Notes: generated from the letters alone by a model not told the origin. Positions 1 through 9,035 are shown, counted from the stretch's first letter. The stretch is DNA of 64,000 nt from SIG603 sp963589785 (GCA_963589785.1 CAVAMJ010000008.1:44422-108421), one strand, 5' to 3'. A program made the numbers and translations.

Positions 1-913
1 CAAATACGCTCATAGCTCCGCTCTTGCCCTCCCGGGAGAGCTTATAAGCCGCTCTTGCGTAAGCCGTGAGAACGCTTGAGGTGAACTCAGGGTTGGAATC
101 AAGCTTCAGCGAATACTCGATGATGTGCTTGTTCTCGCCTGTATTTCCGGAGCGGATAACAAATCCGCCGTGAGGAATGCCAGCGTGCTTCTCGTTAAGC
201 TCCTCCTGAGAGATGAAGTTGACAGTTGTGTCGTAGTCGGAGAAATAGTTCGGCATGGTCTTGATTTCTTCTTCAATCTTTTTAAGGTCGGCTCCCGGTT
301 TAGCAACGACATAGCACTCTCTTGTGTGCTTCTGACGGGTGGTGAGCTCAGGATTTTCGCCGTTTCTTACAGCCTCGATTGCCTCAGGGACGGGAACGGT
401 GTACTGTCTTGCATCTTGAACACCCTCAATTCTGCGGATAGCATCGGAGTGACCCTGGGAGACGCCTCTGCCCCAGAAGGTGTAGTCCTTGCCGCTCGGA
501 AGAATGCATCCAGCCAAAATTCTCTGAAGTGAGAACATACCCGGATCCCAACCGACTGAAATAACGGAGACATTGTTTCCGCTCTTTGCGGCTTTGTCTA
601 CGCTCTCGAAGTACTCGGGGATTTTTGCGTGAGTATCGAATGAATCGATAGTATTGAACATCTCTGCGAACTTAGGGCCCTGAACGGGTAGATCTGTTGC
701 ACTTCCTCCGCAAAGAATCATAACGTCGATTTTGTCCTTCATAGATGTGGCATCATCAATGTGAAGAACAGGCACGTTTTCGCTCTTGATTTTGAGGGAA
801 GAAGGATCTCTTCTTGTGAAAACGGCAACAAGCTCCATGTCAGAAGCGGCAGTAACAGCCTTTTCTACGCCACGACCTAAATTGCCGTAGCCGATAATTC
901 CGATTTTAATCAT
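1..913 (-). CDS. ddh: meso-diaminopimelate D-dehydrogenase, 3' end cut by window edge
   Basis: NADPH-dependent reductive amination of L-tetrahydrodipicolinate to meso-diaminopimelate, the one-step branch of lysine and peptidoglycan precursor synthesis. I translated the reverse strand from the ATG at 911-913. It opens with a Rossmann motif (IGIIGYGNLGRG) and contains VAVFTRRDP, SVGWDPGMFSLQR and FWGRGVSQGHSDAIRR, all typical of this family. About 304 codons are present, ending near REGKSGAMSVF, so only some 15-25 C-terminal residues should lie outside the window. A GAAAGGAA ribosome binding site precedes the start. It is divergent from the MBOAT operon and appears monocistronic at its 5' end. 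Confidence 0.93.
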   Translation of the reverse strand, partial: MIKIGIIGYGNLGRGVEKAVTAASDMELVAVFTRRDPSSLKIKSENVPVLHIDDATSMKDKIDVMILCGGSATDLPVQGPKFAEMFNTIDSFDTHAKIPEYFESVDKAAKSGNNVSVISVGWDPGMFSLQRILAGCILPSGKDYTFWGRGVSQGHSDAIRRIEGVQDARQYTVPVPEAIEAVRNGENPELTTRQKHTRECYVVAKPGADLKKIEEEIKTMPNYFSDYDTTVNFISQEELNEKHAGIPHGGFVIRSGNTGENKHIIEYSLKLDSNPEFTSSVLTAYARAAYKLSREGKSGAMSVF

Positions 914-955
914 GGTTATTCCTTTCTTTTGTGGTATGACATAAAATACATTGAT

Positions 956-985
956 ATTGTAGCACAAAAAACAGGCGGTTAGCAA
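956..985 (-). promoter_or_regulatory. Putative sigma-A promoter for ddh
   Basis: On the minus strand TTGCTA and TACAAT are separated by 18 bp, about 45 bp upstream of the ddh start. The -35 box is imperfect. Confidence 0.45.
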
Positions 986-1042
986 TAACAAATCGTTGAT
1001 TGACATAATAACAGATTTTGCATTTTAGTGTGGTTAATTCGC

Positions 1043-1071
1043 TTGACGGATATATATATTTGATATAAAAT
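1043..1071 (+). promoter_or_regulatory. Putative sigma-A promoter for the MBOAT operon
   Basis: TTGACG and TAAAAT are separated by exactly 17 bp, about 130 bp upstream of the MBOAT start. The rest of the 914-1200 intergenic region is AT-rich and shows no other clear feature. Confidence 0.6.
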
Positions 1072-1200
1072 GTAATTTGCGTTAATATGGGCAAAATTTG
1101 ATTAATTGCTGAAAAATCGAGGTTTCTTGACCGTATATCTCGGTGCAAACGACTTGCGGTTTTCGGCAGAATCTTACTAATAAACTGAGGAAAAAAGAAA

Positions 1201-2622
1201 ATGGTTTTTGCGGATCTGTTTTTTATTTACTGCTTTTTGCCGGTGTGCTTAATTTGCTACCTCTGCGCCAAAAAGCTGAAGGCAAAGAATATCGTTCTTT
1301 GCGTATTTTCCGTGCTTTTTTATGCATGGGGCGAGCCGACATGGGTTTTACTTCTCATATTCAGTTCGGCGTTTAACTGGTTTATCGGGCTGCAAATAGG
1401 GCGGTATCGAGGCAAGGTGCTCTCCAAATGGATAGTCACGTTCGGCGTTGTGGTTGATATTGCCTTATTGCTTGTCTTTAAGTACACGGGATTTTTCGTT
1501 GAGAATATCAATGCGCTTTTCAGAGCAAGCATTCCCGTTCCGAACATCACACTTCCTATCGGTATTTCGTTCTTCACATTCCAGGCAATCTCATACATAG
1601 TCGATTGCTACTGGGATGCGGTCAGAGTTCAGAAGCACTACTATAAATTCTTGCTTTATCTCTCGCTTTTCCCACAGCTTATCGCAGGTCCTATCGTTCG
1701 ATACAGCGTTATCGAGGAGGAAATCGACCACAGAACGGTAAGCCCTAACGATCTTTGCGAGGGCTCCATGAGAGTTATCCAGGGACTTGCCAAAAAGGTT
1801 ATCCTTGCGAACAACCTAAACTCCATAGTCGATACATTTTTCGGCTCGGACTTAGCGAGCGTTTCGGTCATCGGAACATGGTACACAGTTATCGTCTATT
1901 CGCTGTATGTTTACTTTGACTTCAGCGGATACAGTGACATAGCAATTGGACTCGGAAGAATGTTCGGCTTCCACTTTGACGAGAACTTCACGCATCCGTT
2001 TGCTTGCACGACTATCGCTGAGTTCTGGCAGAGATGGCATATCTCACTTGGCTCGTTCTTCAGAGATTATCTTCTCTACATTCCGATTTTCGGCAAACCG
2101 AGAAAGTACCTCGGACTTTTCCTCGTTTGGTTCTGCACAGGTATGTGGCACGGTGCCGCTTGGAACTATATCCTTTGGGGTCTATACTTCGGATGCTGGA
2201 TTTTCTTCGAGCAAAAGCTCGGCAAGAAGGTTCTCAAGAAGTGGCCGCTCTGGTGGAAGCATATCTACTCCAAGCTGATTATCATAATCGGTTTCGGTAT
2301 CTTCAAATTTGAAGACTTGAAGCAGTTAGGTCAGTTCTTCCTCAACATCACGGGAATAAACATGCTAGTGAACAAGGCGGCGTTCTTCGATATGGTCACC
2401 TTATCGAATATGAAGGATAATCTTTTCCTCGTAATAGCCGCAATGATCATATCAATGCCCGTACTTCCCAAGATCAAAAGCTTTGTTCTCGACAACAAGA
2501 ATCCCACGGTTTATGCAGTCGGCAGATTCAGCGCGTTGGCAGGCTGCCTTGTGCTTCTCGTGGTTGTAAGCATACTTCTTGTCGATACAACAAACAATGT
2601 TTTCCTCTACTTCAGGTTCTAA
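1201..2622 (+). CDS. MBOAT-family membrane O-acyltransferase (AlgI/DltB-like)
   Basis: A 473-residue multi-pass membrane protein of the AlgI/DltB/PatA class, which moves acyl groups across the membrane onto surface polymers. The two family signatures are present: AEFWQRWHISLG (His near residue 280) and GMWHGAAWNYILWG, whose His near residue 317 is the expected catalytic residue. The N-terminus (FIYCFLPVCLICYLC) matches the usual first membrane helix. A GAGGAAAA ribosome binding site supports the ATG start. It is followed 13 bp later by a DHHW/AlgJ-like protein, then FkbH-like and ACP genes, which suggests an operon for O-acylation of an exopolysaccharide or teichoic-type polymer. The acceptor polymer cannot be told from sequence. 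Confidence 0.9.
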   Translation: MVFADLFFIYCFLPVCLICYLCAKKLKAKNIVLCVFSVLFYAWGEPTWVLLLIFSSAFNWFIGLQIGRYRGKVLSKWIVTFGVVVDIALLLVFKYTGFFVENINALFRASIPVPNITLPIGISFFTFQAISYIVDCYWDAVRVQKHYYKFLLYLSLFPQLIAGPIVRYSVIEEEIDHRTVSPNDLCEGSMRVIQGLAKKVILANNLNSIVDTFFGSDLASVSVIGTWYTVIVYSLYVYFDFSGYSDIAIGLGRMFGFHFDENFTHPFACTTIAEFWQRWHISLGSFFRDYLLYIPIFGKPRKYLGLFLVWFCTGMWHGAAWNYILWGLYFGCWIFFEQKLGKKVLKKWPLWWKHIYSKLIIIIGFGIFKFEDLKQLGQFFLNITGINMLVNKAAFFDMVTLSNMKDNLFLVIAAMIISMPVLPKIKSFVLDNKNPTVYAVGRFSALAGCLVLLVVVSILLVDTTNNVFLYFRF

Positions 2623-2635
2623 AAGGTAATTTTAA

Positions 2636-4537
2636 ATGGACGATAAATTTAACAACAATGCAGGCGGAGAGGATTTGAAAATCGAGGTGAACGATCTTTT
2701 CTCGAATTTCAGCTCCTCGGACAGTGAGAAAAAGGAAACTCCGCCCGTAGATTTTGAGACTATCGATTTTGATGCTCTCGACCAAAACGATGCAGTCAAG
2801 GAAGTAAGCTATGCCGACACAACAGATAAGGTTGTGGCTTCCGAGGACGGCAGTGACGATTACAGCGACTTCGATTTCGGCGATTTTAACATAGACGATA
2901 TGCCTGATTACGACAGTCCGTCTGAGTCGGAAAAGTCGAACGGCAATTCCGCTTCTACGGATTACGATGATTTTGATTTCGGCGATTTTGAGCTTGATGA
3001 CGCTCCTAAGAAGCCTAAAAAATCACCCGCCGAGAAGAAGAAAAAGCTTCTCGAGATGAGAGTTTCGCTCCTTTCCATGATGATACTCATTCCTTTCTTT
3101 TGCCTTGGAATGATTTATATGCTGTTTTTCCCAAAGTCAAAGGTTTCGCAGATTGAGAAGAGAACTCTCGCTTCGTTCCCAAGCTTTTCGATCTCAAACT
3201 GGTTTTCGGGCAGCTTCACAAGCGGAATTAACGAGTGGTTCACCGATACTGTTCCGAACCGTGACGCACTCAAAAACGCAGGCTACGATATAAAGGCGGT
3301 TTTCGGTCTTCCGTCAAGCGATGATGACGTCATATTCGTCAATAACGCTACCAAGAAAACAGGAGACACAACAACTGCCACAGAGACAAGCACAGCAGAC
3401 GAAACAAGCACTTCTGACGAGTCGGCTTCCGCAGATACAAGCTCGGCAGAAGCAAGCACAGCAGAGACTTCTACGGCGGAGACAGGCGGAACTGAAATTT
3501 CCGATGCTACCCTCGAGGGCTCAGCCGGCAGAAGAAGCGTGCATATCACAATAGGTACGATTGCCGACACAGAAGAGGATCAGAAGGACTTCACCAAGCA
3601 GGATGATGAATTTGATTGGTCAGACGGACTTATCATCGTTCAGCAGGACGGACATTACCGTGTTCTCGGTCTTTTCGGAAACGGTGACGATACCTCCTAT
3701 GTCACAGCTTTGAATGAGCTTAGAAAAGAGCTTGACTCAAGCATCAATATTTGGAATATGCCGTGTCCGCTTGCAAGTGAATTCTACACACCCGCAAACG
3801 CACTCGAATATACCGCAAGCCAGAGCGACCGCTTCGATGAGATTGCCGGCGAGCTCGACAGCGGAATTACCTCTCTCAATGTTTGCTCTGTTCTTCAGAA
3901 GCACACAGAGGAGGACATTTACCTCAGAACAGACCACCACTGGTCACAGCTCGGCGCTTACTACGCAGCGAGAACCTTTGCCGAGGCAGCCGGTGTTGCA
4001 TTTGCCGACAAGGATACATTCGAGAGCGGCGTTAACGAGGGCTATGTCGGCTCTTACTACGGCTACACTCAGGATTACCGTGTTCTCAATGACCCGGAGG
4101 ACTTCCCTTGGTGGAAGCAGAAGGAAGATGTCACAACCTATTACTATGACAGAAACTTCGAATATCAGTACACTGGAAATCTCTACATGGAGACAGATAC
4201 CGCAAACTCCTATATCATGTATATGGGCGGCGATGACCAGATTGTAAAGGTCACAGGTACCGCAAACAACGGCAGAAAGCTTATCATCGTCAAGGATTCC
4301 TACGGCAATGCCGAAATCCCGTGGTATGTAGCTTCGTTCGATGAAATCTATGTAGTTGACCTTAGATACTTCAACTTGAACTTCGTCGACTTTGTCGAAT
4401 TCACAGGCGCAACCGATGTTCTCTTCAGCATGTGTTCTTATTCTGTTGTCGGCGGAAATGCCGAGAACCTAACTACAATGCTCACACAGAACAAGGGTGC
4501 AACCATTGTTGACGAGGCATTGACAAGCACAGATTAA
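2636..4537 (+). CDS. DHHW/AlgJ-like membrane-anchored SGNH-type protein
   Basis: A 633-residue protein with three parts. Residues 1-135 are acidic and cytoplasmic and carry two copies of a short motif around DFDFGDF. One membrane helix spans about 141-165. The extracytoplasmic part holds a Thr/Ser/Glu-rich linker (about 235-295) and a C-terminal DHHW domain with YLRTDHHWSQLGAYY near residue 430. DHHW and AlgJ/AlgX proteins are SGNH-hydrolase-like partners of MBOAT acyltransferases in surface polysaccharide acetylation, and the gene order here fits that pairing. The inferred role is taking acyl groups from the MBOAT or delivering them to the polymer outside the membrane. A paralogue is encoded at 18004-19398 without an MBOAT partner. 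Confidence 0.85.
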   Translation: MDDKFNNNAGGEDLKIEVNDLFSNFSSSDSEKKETPPVDFETIDFDALDQNDAVKEVSYADTTDKVVASEDGSDDYSDFDFGDFNIDDMPDYDSPSESEKSNGNSASTDYDDFDFGDFELDDAPKKPKKSPAEKKKKLLEMRVSLLSMMILIPFFCLGMIYMLFFPKSKVSQIEKRTLASFPSFSISNWFSGSFTSGINEWFTDTVPNRDALKNAGYDIKAVFGLPSSDDDVIFVNNATKKTGDTTTATETSTADETSTSDESASADTSSAEASTAETSTAETGGTEISDATLEGSAGRRSVHITIGTIADTEEDQKDFTKQDDEFDWSDGLIIVQQDGHYRVLGLFGNGDDTSYVTALNELRKELDSSINIWNMPCPLASEFYTPANALEYTASQSDRFDEIAGELDSGITSLNVCSVLQKHTEEDIYLRTDHHWSQLGAYYAARTFAEAAGVAFADKDTFESGVNEGYVGSYYGYTQDYRVLNDPEDFPWWKQKEDVTTYYYDRNFEYQYTGNLYMETDTANSYIMYMGGDDQIVKVTGTANNGRKLIIVKDSYGNAEIPWYVASFDEIYVVDLRYFNLNFVDFVEFTGATDVLFSMCSYSVVGGNAENLTTMLTQNKGATIVDEALTSTD

Positions 4538-4542
4538 GGTGA

Positions 4543-6339
4543 ATGGTGAATAAAATGAAAGAACTTGAATATCCGTTTGATTCCGGTTATATAATCAACA
4601 AGAAGAAGTCTATCAAAAAGGCTCTTCTCGCTGACGGCAGTAAGAGAATTAAAAAGAAAATCGCAGTTTTCGGCGGCTCGACTACGGCGAATATCGTGAG
4701 CATCTTGGAGCTTTTCCTCCTCAACTACGGTATCGAGCCCGAATTCTACGAGTCGGAATACGCACAGTATTTTCAGGACGCTATGTTCCCGGACGAGGCT
4801 CTCTTGAGCTTCGAGCCGGACATAGTATTCGTGCATACCTCATACAGAAACATCACTAATTTCCCCGCTATGACCGATACTTCAGAAGAGGTTGACGCTA
4901 AGTTTAACAGCGAGTGCGAGAAGTTCCATGTTATGTGGGAGAGCATCAAGGAGAAGTTCCACTGCCCGATAATTCAGAACAACTTCGAGATGCCGCTTTA
5001 TAGACTTCTTGGAAACCGTGACGCATGGGATATTCACGGCAGAGTGAATTTCATCACAAGACTTAACGATTATTTCTACTCCTATGCAAGAGAGAACGAG
5101 AGCTTCTTCATCAACGACCTCAACTTTATCTCTGCCGACTACGGTCTTAAGGAGTGGTCAAATCCGTTATTCTGGAATATGTATAAGTACGCTATGTGCT
5201 TCGAGGGTATTCCGTCATTCTCGTTCAGCGTTGCCAATATCATAAAGTCGATTTTCGGCAAGAACAAGAAGGCGCTCGCACTCGACCTTGACAACACCCT
5301 TTGGGGAGGAGTTGTCGGCGATGACGGTGTGGACGGAATCGAGATTGGACAGGAGACAGGAGTCAGCCAGTCTTACTATGAGTTCCAAAGCTATGTCAAG
5401 GAGCTTAAGCAGCTTGGAATAGTCCTCACGGTCTGCTCTAAGAACGATCACGAAAATGCCATAGCGGGACTCAACCACCCCGAGGGAGCATTAAAGCCCG
5501 ATGATTTTGTTATCATCAAGGCTAACTGGGAGAACAAGGACAGAAATATCGCAGAGACCGCATCAGAGCTTAATATCGGTCAGGATGCGATAGTTTTCGC
5601 AGACGATAACCCTGCCGAGCGTGCAATCGTTTCCGCTCAGATAAGCGGCTGTGCCGTTCCGGAAATGGAGGGTGTCGAGAACTACATCAATACTATCGAT
5701 CGCTCAGGTTTCTTCGAGGTGACAAGCTTCACGGCTGACGATCTCAAACGCGGCGATATGTACAAGAAAAATGTTCTCAGAAACCAGCAAATGGCTTCAT
5801 TCGGAGACTACGGCGAGTACCTAAAGAGCCTTGAAATGGTCGGCGAAATTGCTGATTTCAAGCCTGTTTACATTGCAAGAATAACTCAGCTTACCAATAA
5901 ATCAAATCAGTTCAACGTGACAACAAAGAGATACACCCAGACGGAAATGGAAGAGGTTTTCGAGAGTGACGAGTACATCAGACTTTACGGAAAGCTTATC
6001 GATAAGTTTGGCGATAACGGTGTTGTTTCAGTTGTAATCGGAAAGAAGGACGGCAAAAACCTCAATATGGATTTGTGGCTTATGTCGTGCCGTGTTCTCA
6101 AGCGAGACATGGAGCTTGCAATGCTCGATAAGCTTGTCGAAAAGGCAAAGGCTCAGGGTATTGAGAAAATCACAGGCTACTACTATCCGACCGCTAAGAA
6201 TAAGATGGTCAAGGAGCTTTACGGCACATTCGGCTTTGATAAGGTAAGCGAGGACGAGGACGGAAATTCCGTTTGGACACTCGATATCACAAATTACGAG
6301 AACAAAAATAAATATATTGAAGTAAAAGAAGAAATCTAA
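4543..6339 (+). CDS. FkbH-like HAD-IIIC family protein
   Basis: A 598-residue protein of the FkbH family. The HAD core starts near residue 245 with ALALDLDNTLWGGVVGDDG (DxDxT nucleophile motif), continues with the CSKNDH and VFADDNPAER motifs, and is followed by a GNAT-like C-terminal half (TQLTNKSNQFNVTTKRYT). Characterised FkbH proteins dephosphorylate 1,3-bisphosphoglycerate and load the glyceryl group onto an acyl carrier protein, and an ACP gene follows 12 bp downstream. I infer supply of an ACP-bound acyl unit to the MBOAT. The start is uncertain: an AAGGTGA sequence at 4535-4541 is too close to the ATG at 4543 and better serves the GTG at 4546 or the ATG at 4555, so the protein may be 1-4 residues shorter. 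Confidence 0.87.
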   Translation: MVNKMKELEYPFDSGYIINKKKSIKKALLADGSKRIKKKIAVFGGSTTANIVSILELFLLNYGIEPEFYESEYAQYFQDAMFPDEALLSFEPDIVFVHTSYRNITNFPAMTDTSEEVDAKFNSECEKFHVMWESIKEKFHCPIIQNNFEMPLYRLLGNRDAWDIHGRVNFITRLNDYFYSYARENESFFINDLNFISADYGLKEWSNPLFWNMYKYAMCFEGIPSFSFSVANIIKSIFGKNKKALALDLDNTLWGGVVGDDGVDGIEIGQETGVSQSYYEFQSYVKELKQLGIVLTVCSKNDHENAIAGLNHPEGALKPDDFVIIKANWENKDRNIAETASELNIGQDAIVFADDNPAERAIVSAQISGCAVPEMEGVENYINTIDRSGFFEVTSFTADDLKRGDMYKKNVLRNQQMASFGDYGEYLKSLEMVGEIADFKPVYIARITQLTNKSNQFNVTTKRYTQTEMEEVFESDEYIRLYGKLIDKFGDNGVVSVVIGKKDGKNLNMDLWLMSCRVLKRDMELAMLDKLVEKAKAQGIEKITGYYYPTAKNKMVKELYGTFGFDKVSEDEDGNSVWTLDITNYENKNKYIEVKEEI

Positions 6340-6351
6340 CGGAGGCTTATT

Positions 6352-6597
6352 ATGGACGCAAAGGTTCTTTTTACAAGATTAAACAGAGTTTTTCAGGACG
6401 TTTTTGATGATAACAGCATCAGAATCACACCGAAGACAACCGCAAACGACATCGATGATTGGGATTCACTTGAGCACATCACACTCATCTCCGCTGTTGA
6501 GAGAGAGTTTGGCATGAAGTTCAAAATGGGCGAGATCTCTTCCATGAAGAACGTCGGAGAAATGGCTCAGATCATCAATCACAGAGCAACAAAGTAA
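6352..6597 (+). CDS. Acyl carrier protein
   Basis: An 81-residue acyl carrier protein with the 4'-phosphopantetheine attachment motif DDWDSLEHI (Ser39). Length and acidic helical character are typical. It follows the FkbH-like gene with an ACGGAGG ribosome binding site and ends the acylation operon just before a strong terminator. It is probably a dedicated carrier for the acyl unit made by FkbH rather than the housekeeping fatty acid ACP, because no fatty acid synthesis genes are nearby. That assignment is inference. Confidence 0.92.
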   Translation: MDAKVLFTRLNRVFQDVFDDNSIRITPKTTANDIDDWDSLEHITLISAVEREFGMKFKMGEISSMKNVGEMAQIINHRATK

Positions 6598-6617
6598 TAA
6601 TGATTATAAAAAATTAA

Positions 6618-6641
6618 GGGTGCCAAACGGCACCCTTTTTT
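6618..6641 (+). terminator. Rho-independent terminator, probably bidirectional
   Basis: A perfect 7-bp stem (GGGTGCC/GGCACCC) with an AAAC loop and a T6 tail. The other side is also T-rich on the minus strand, so it can serve both the ACP operon and the convergent ligase gene. Confidence 0.9.
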
Positions 6642-6666
6642 GTTGTGAATTATGCTTGAAACTTTT

Positions 6667-8325
6667 TTACACTCTCTTGAGAGCTCCTGTTTTCAGGTCA
6701 TTTTCGGCAATTTTTCTTAGCTCTGCTCTCTTTTTCTTGCCTGTCGGTGTGTATGGGAGAGAGTCGACTATTTTAATGTATCTCGGACGCTTGTAGGCGG
6801 ATAAATCAGGGTGAACATGACAGAAAGCGGAAATGTCCTCTGCGGTGATGCTCTCGTCTGTGACCGTCACATAAGCCGCTACGGCTTGACCGCGAAGCTT
6901 GTCGGAAACACCGATTACAATGCAGTCATCTACTTTCTCGTGCTCGAGAATGGCATTTTCAACCTGTGTGGGATAGATGTTCTCTGCGGCACAAACTATC
7001 ATATCGTCCTTGCGGCCCTTGATTGTAATGTAGCCGTTTTCGTCCCAAACGCCCAAATCACCTGTGTACATCCAGCCGGAATAGAATTTCTTTTCGGCTT
7101 CCTCAGGAGCGTTGTAGTAGGTGTAGGTGCCCTTTGCGGGACTCCAGATGATTACCTCGCCAAGAGCCTCGTTGTCCTTTTCTACTGTCTCTGACGGCTC
7201 TGCTTTCTTGTCGTCATAAACCTTGACGACTCTTGTCTCGTCGTCAATACAGCTGCCGCCGACTGTGCCTGCGAACTCGGGCAAATCAAATGGTCTTAGG
7301 AAGCTGTTCCAGAAGGTCTCTGTCGTGCCGTAGCCGTTGAAAATTCTCGGTGTGAGAGTTTTCATATATTCCTCGCAAGCGTGCTTTTCGAGCGGTGCAC
7401 CCATGGTGACGAGGCCTCGAAGTGAGCTTAGGTCAAAATTGTGCTTCTTCTGTGTTCTTGCGAGCATCTCAAGGGTGGACGGTGCGCCCATAAGGTAGGT
7501 TATGCCGATTTCTTCAGTCCACTTTAAGCACATTTTCGGCTGGAAGTTTCTAAGAACGGTGACAGCCGCGCCGACATAAAGGCTTGGTCCGGGGCCGCCG
7601 CTGTGAGAGCCGCCTCTGTGAAACCACGGGGTCATATTCATCGTGATGTCTTTAGGCTCAAGCGGATACTGCATGATAACATCGTGAGCGGAGAGAACTT
7701 CGTTGATATCGTTTATCGGACAGCTTTTCGGAAGTGCCGTTGTGCCCGATGTGCAAAGTCTTAGCACCTCGTCATATATGTGAGAAACGAAGTCTTTCTC
7801 AGGATTTTCCTGTGATGAGTTTTTGACATAATCCTCATAGGAGAAATGTCCTGTCGGAACATCTGCGCCCTTGAGGTTATCAACCATGACGAGCACCTTC
7901 GGCGGATTTTTGGCAAGAGAGACAGCCTCGACTATCATGTCCTTGTGCTCTGCGGAATAGAGGAACGCCTTCGGCTTGTTGTGGTCGATAAGCTTTGCCA
8001 TTTCTCCCGGTGCAAGGTTGAAGTTTGCCGGGTTGAGTATTGCACCGATTTTTCTGGGTCCGATGTATGAAAAAACAAATTCAGGGCAGTTGAGCATTGC
8101 CGACATGACAACATCGTCTTTGCCGATGCCGTCAGCCTTTAGGGCATTTGCAAGGCGGTTTGCCTCGGCATTAAGCTCCTTGTATGTCCATTTTCTATCG
8201 GTCAGCGGATCGAGAACTGCGTTTTTTGTGGGGTATCTTCCGACATTGCGCATAAATCCGTTCAGCCACGTGTACTCATGTTCGAATGTCTCTATGAACA
8301 TTCTGTCATCATAGGTTCTTGCCAT
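6667..8325 (-). CDS. AMP-forming acyl-CoA synthetase / acid ligase (ANL superfamily)
   Basis: A 552-residue ANL enzyme that should activate a carboxylic acid as acyl-AMP and pass it to CoA or another thiol. Core motifs are visible in order: the P-loop-like LCTSGTTALPKS, the NGYGTTE adenine-site motif, YTGDLGVWDENGY, GRKDDMIVCAAENIYP and the C-terminal PTGKKKR lysine. The P-loop differs from the usual TSGTTGxPKG at two glycines (A and S instead). A GGAGAA ribosome binding site precedes the ATG. The gene is transcribed convergently with the acylation operon, so any shared function is speculative. The substrate (fatty, aryl or short-chain acid) cannot be assigned. Confidence 0.88.
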   Translation of the reverse strand: MARTYDDRMFIETFEHEYTWLNGFMRNVGRYPTKNAVLDPLTDRKWTYKELNAEANRLANALKADGIGKDDVVMSAMLNCPEFVFSYIGPRKIGAILNPANFNLAPGEMAKLIDHNKPKAFLYSAEHKDMIVEAVSLAKNPPKVLVMVDNLKGADVPTGHFSYEDYVKNSSQENPEKDFVSHIYDEVLRLCTSGTTALPKSCPINDINEVLSAHDVIMQYPLEPKDITMNMTPWFHRGGSHSGGPGPSLYVGAAVTVLRNFQPKMCLKWTEEIGITYLMGAPSTLEMLARTQKKHNFDLSSLRGLVTMGAPLEKHACEEYMKTLTPRIFNGYGTTETFWNSFLRPFDLPEFAGTVGGSCIDDETRVVKVYDDKKAEPSETVEKDNEALGEVIIWSPAKGTYTYYNAPEEAEKKFYSGWMYTGDLGVWDENGYITIKGRKDDMIVCAAENIYPTQVENAILEHEKVDDCIVIGVSDKLRGQAVAAYVTVTDESITAEDISAFCHVHPDLSAYKRPRYIKIVDSLPYTPTGKKKRAELRKIAENDLKTGALKRV

Positions 8326-8411
8326 AGTTTTCTCCTTAAGCTTGTTTTGAGTGTGTTCAAATATATTCTTAAATTAAGAGATTTGCAAAAAAGTAATTAG
8401 TTTCGCTAACT

Positions 8412-8440
8412 ATTTTAGCAATGACACCCATTTTTGTCAA
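8412..8440 (-). promoter_or_regulatory. Putative sigma-A promoter for the acid ligase, with adjoining inverted repeat
   Basis: TTGACA and TAAAAT lie 17 bp apart on the minus strand. Directly downstream, 8398-8412 reads TAGTT-TCGCT-AACTA, a short inverted repeat at the expected transcription start that could be a repressor site. Confidence 0.65.
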
Positions 8441-8464
8441 TATGTTTTGAAGTTTGAGCTTAGC

Positions 8465-8492
8465 AAAAAAGAGCTCCCACAAGGGGAGCCCT
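8465..8492 (-). terminator. Rho-independent terminator
   Basis: On the minus strand a GGCTCCCC/TGGGAGCTC stem with a short TTG loop is followed by T6. It lies about 40 bp after the stop of the small lipoprotein gene. Confidence 0.85.
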
Positions 8493-8528
8493 CAAAGCTG
8501 TGAAATTTTGTTTTTTATTTATATCGGC

Positions 8529-8783
8529 TTAAACCTCGAGAGAAACGCTGTTTTCGTCCTCGCCGAAAAGCTCCTCAAGTGAAAGAGCGGAGTTGTCTGC
8601 CTTTAGAAGAAGAGAGTCGTCGCTCTCACGGTTTTTATAATCAGTTGCGCTTATCGAGTCCTTGTCAATTCCCGAATAGGTGATGGTCGTGTCTGACGGC
8701 TGAATCTCGAAAACGCATCCCACGATTGCGGCTGATATCATAACAAATACAGCGGTCAGAATAAATGCACATTTCTTAGTCAA
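8529..8783 (-). CDS. Small putative lipoprotein or anchored protein, unknown function
   Basis: An 84-residue protein that I do not recognise. The N-terminus is a positively charged stretch and hydrophobic segment (FILTAVFVMISAAIVGC), with a plausible lipobox cysteine at 23. The rest is short, polar and acidic (Asp/Ser/Glu) and ends near LFGEDENSVSLEV. The start codon is TTG at 8783, chosen because a GAAAGGA ribosome binding site sits 9 bp upstream and no ATG fits. It has its own promoter and terminator, so it appears to be a single-gene unit. Confidence 0.7.
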   Translation of the reverse strand: MTKKCAFILTAVFVMISAAIVGCVFEIQPSDTTITYSGIDKDSISATDYKNRESDDSLLLKADNSALSLEELFGEDENSVSLEV

Positions 8784-8834
8784 AGTTGATCATTCCTTTC
8801 TCCGTAGTTTCATATGAAAGAGTAACTGAAATCT

Positions 8835-8863
8835 ACAATACCATTATCCCACACAAGCAACAA
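8835..8863 (-). promoter_or_regulatory. Putative sigma-A promoter for the small lipoprotein gene
   Basis: TTGTTG and TATTGT with 17-bp spacing on the minus strand, about 50 bp before the TTG start. Confidence 0.5.
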
Positions 8864-9007
8864 AAAATCCGCAGAAAAAGGCAAAACTTTTGCAAAATCA
8901 GCAAATGAAATAAAATAAAAACTGACCAAAATTCATTTTTGTTTACAGTCAGTTAATTATTTAGGTGATTTGTTGTGATACAATCTTACTATAGTGTTTA
9001 TGTAAGT

Positions 9008-9035
9008 GTTCCTCGTCAGCCGATAGGCGGGGAAC
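9008..9035 (+). promoter_or_regulatory. 5' leader stem-loop ahead of the PlsC-like gene
   Basis: A 10-bp stem (GTTCCTCGTC with GGCGGGGAAC, two G-U pairs) closes the loop AGCCGATA. Part of the loop and stem, GCCGATAGG, recurs at 9064-9072 over the ribosome binding site, so the hairpin and the translation start share a sequence. I do not recognise a known riboswitch class. Confidence 0.45.
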
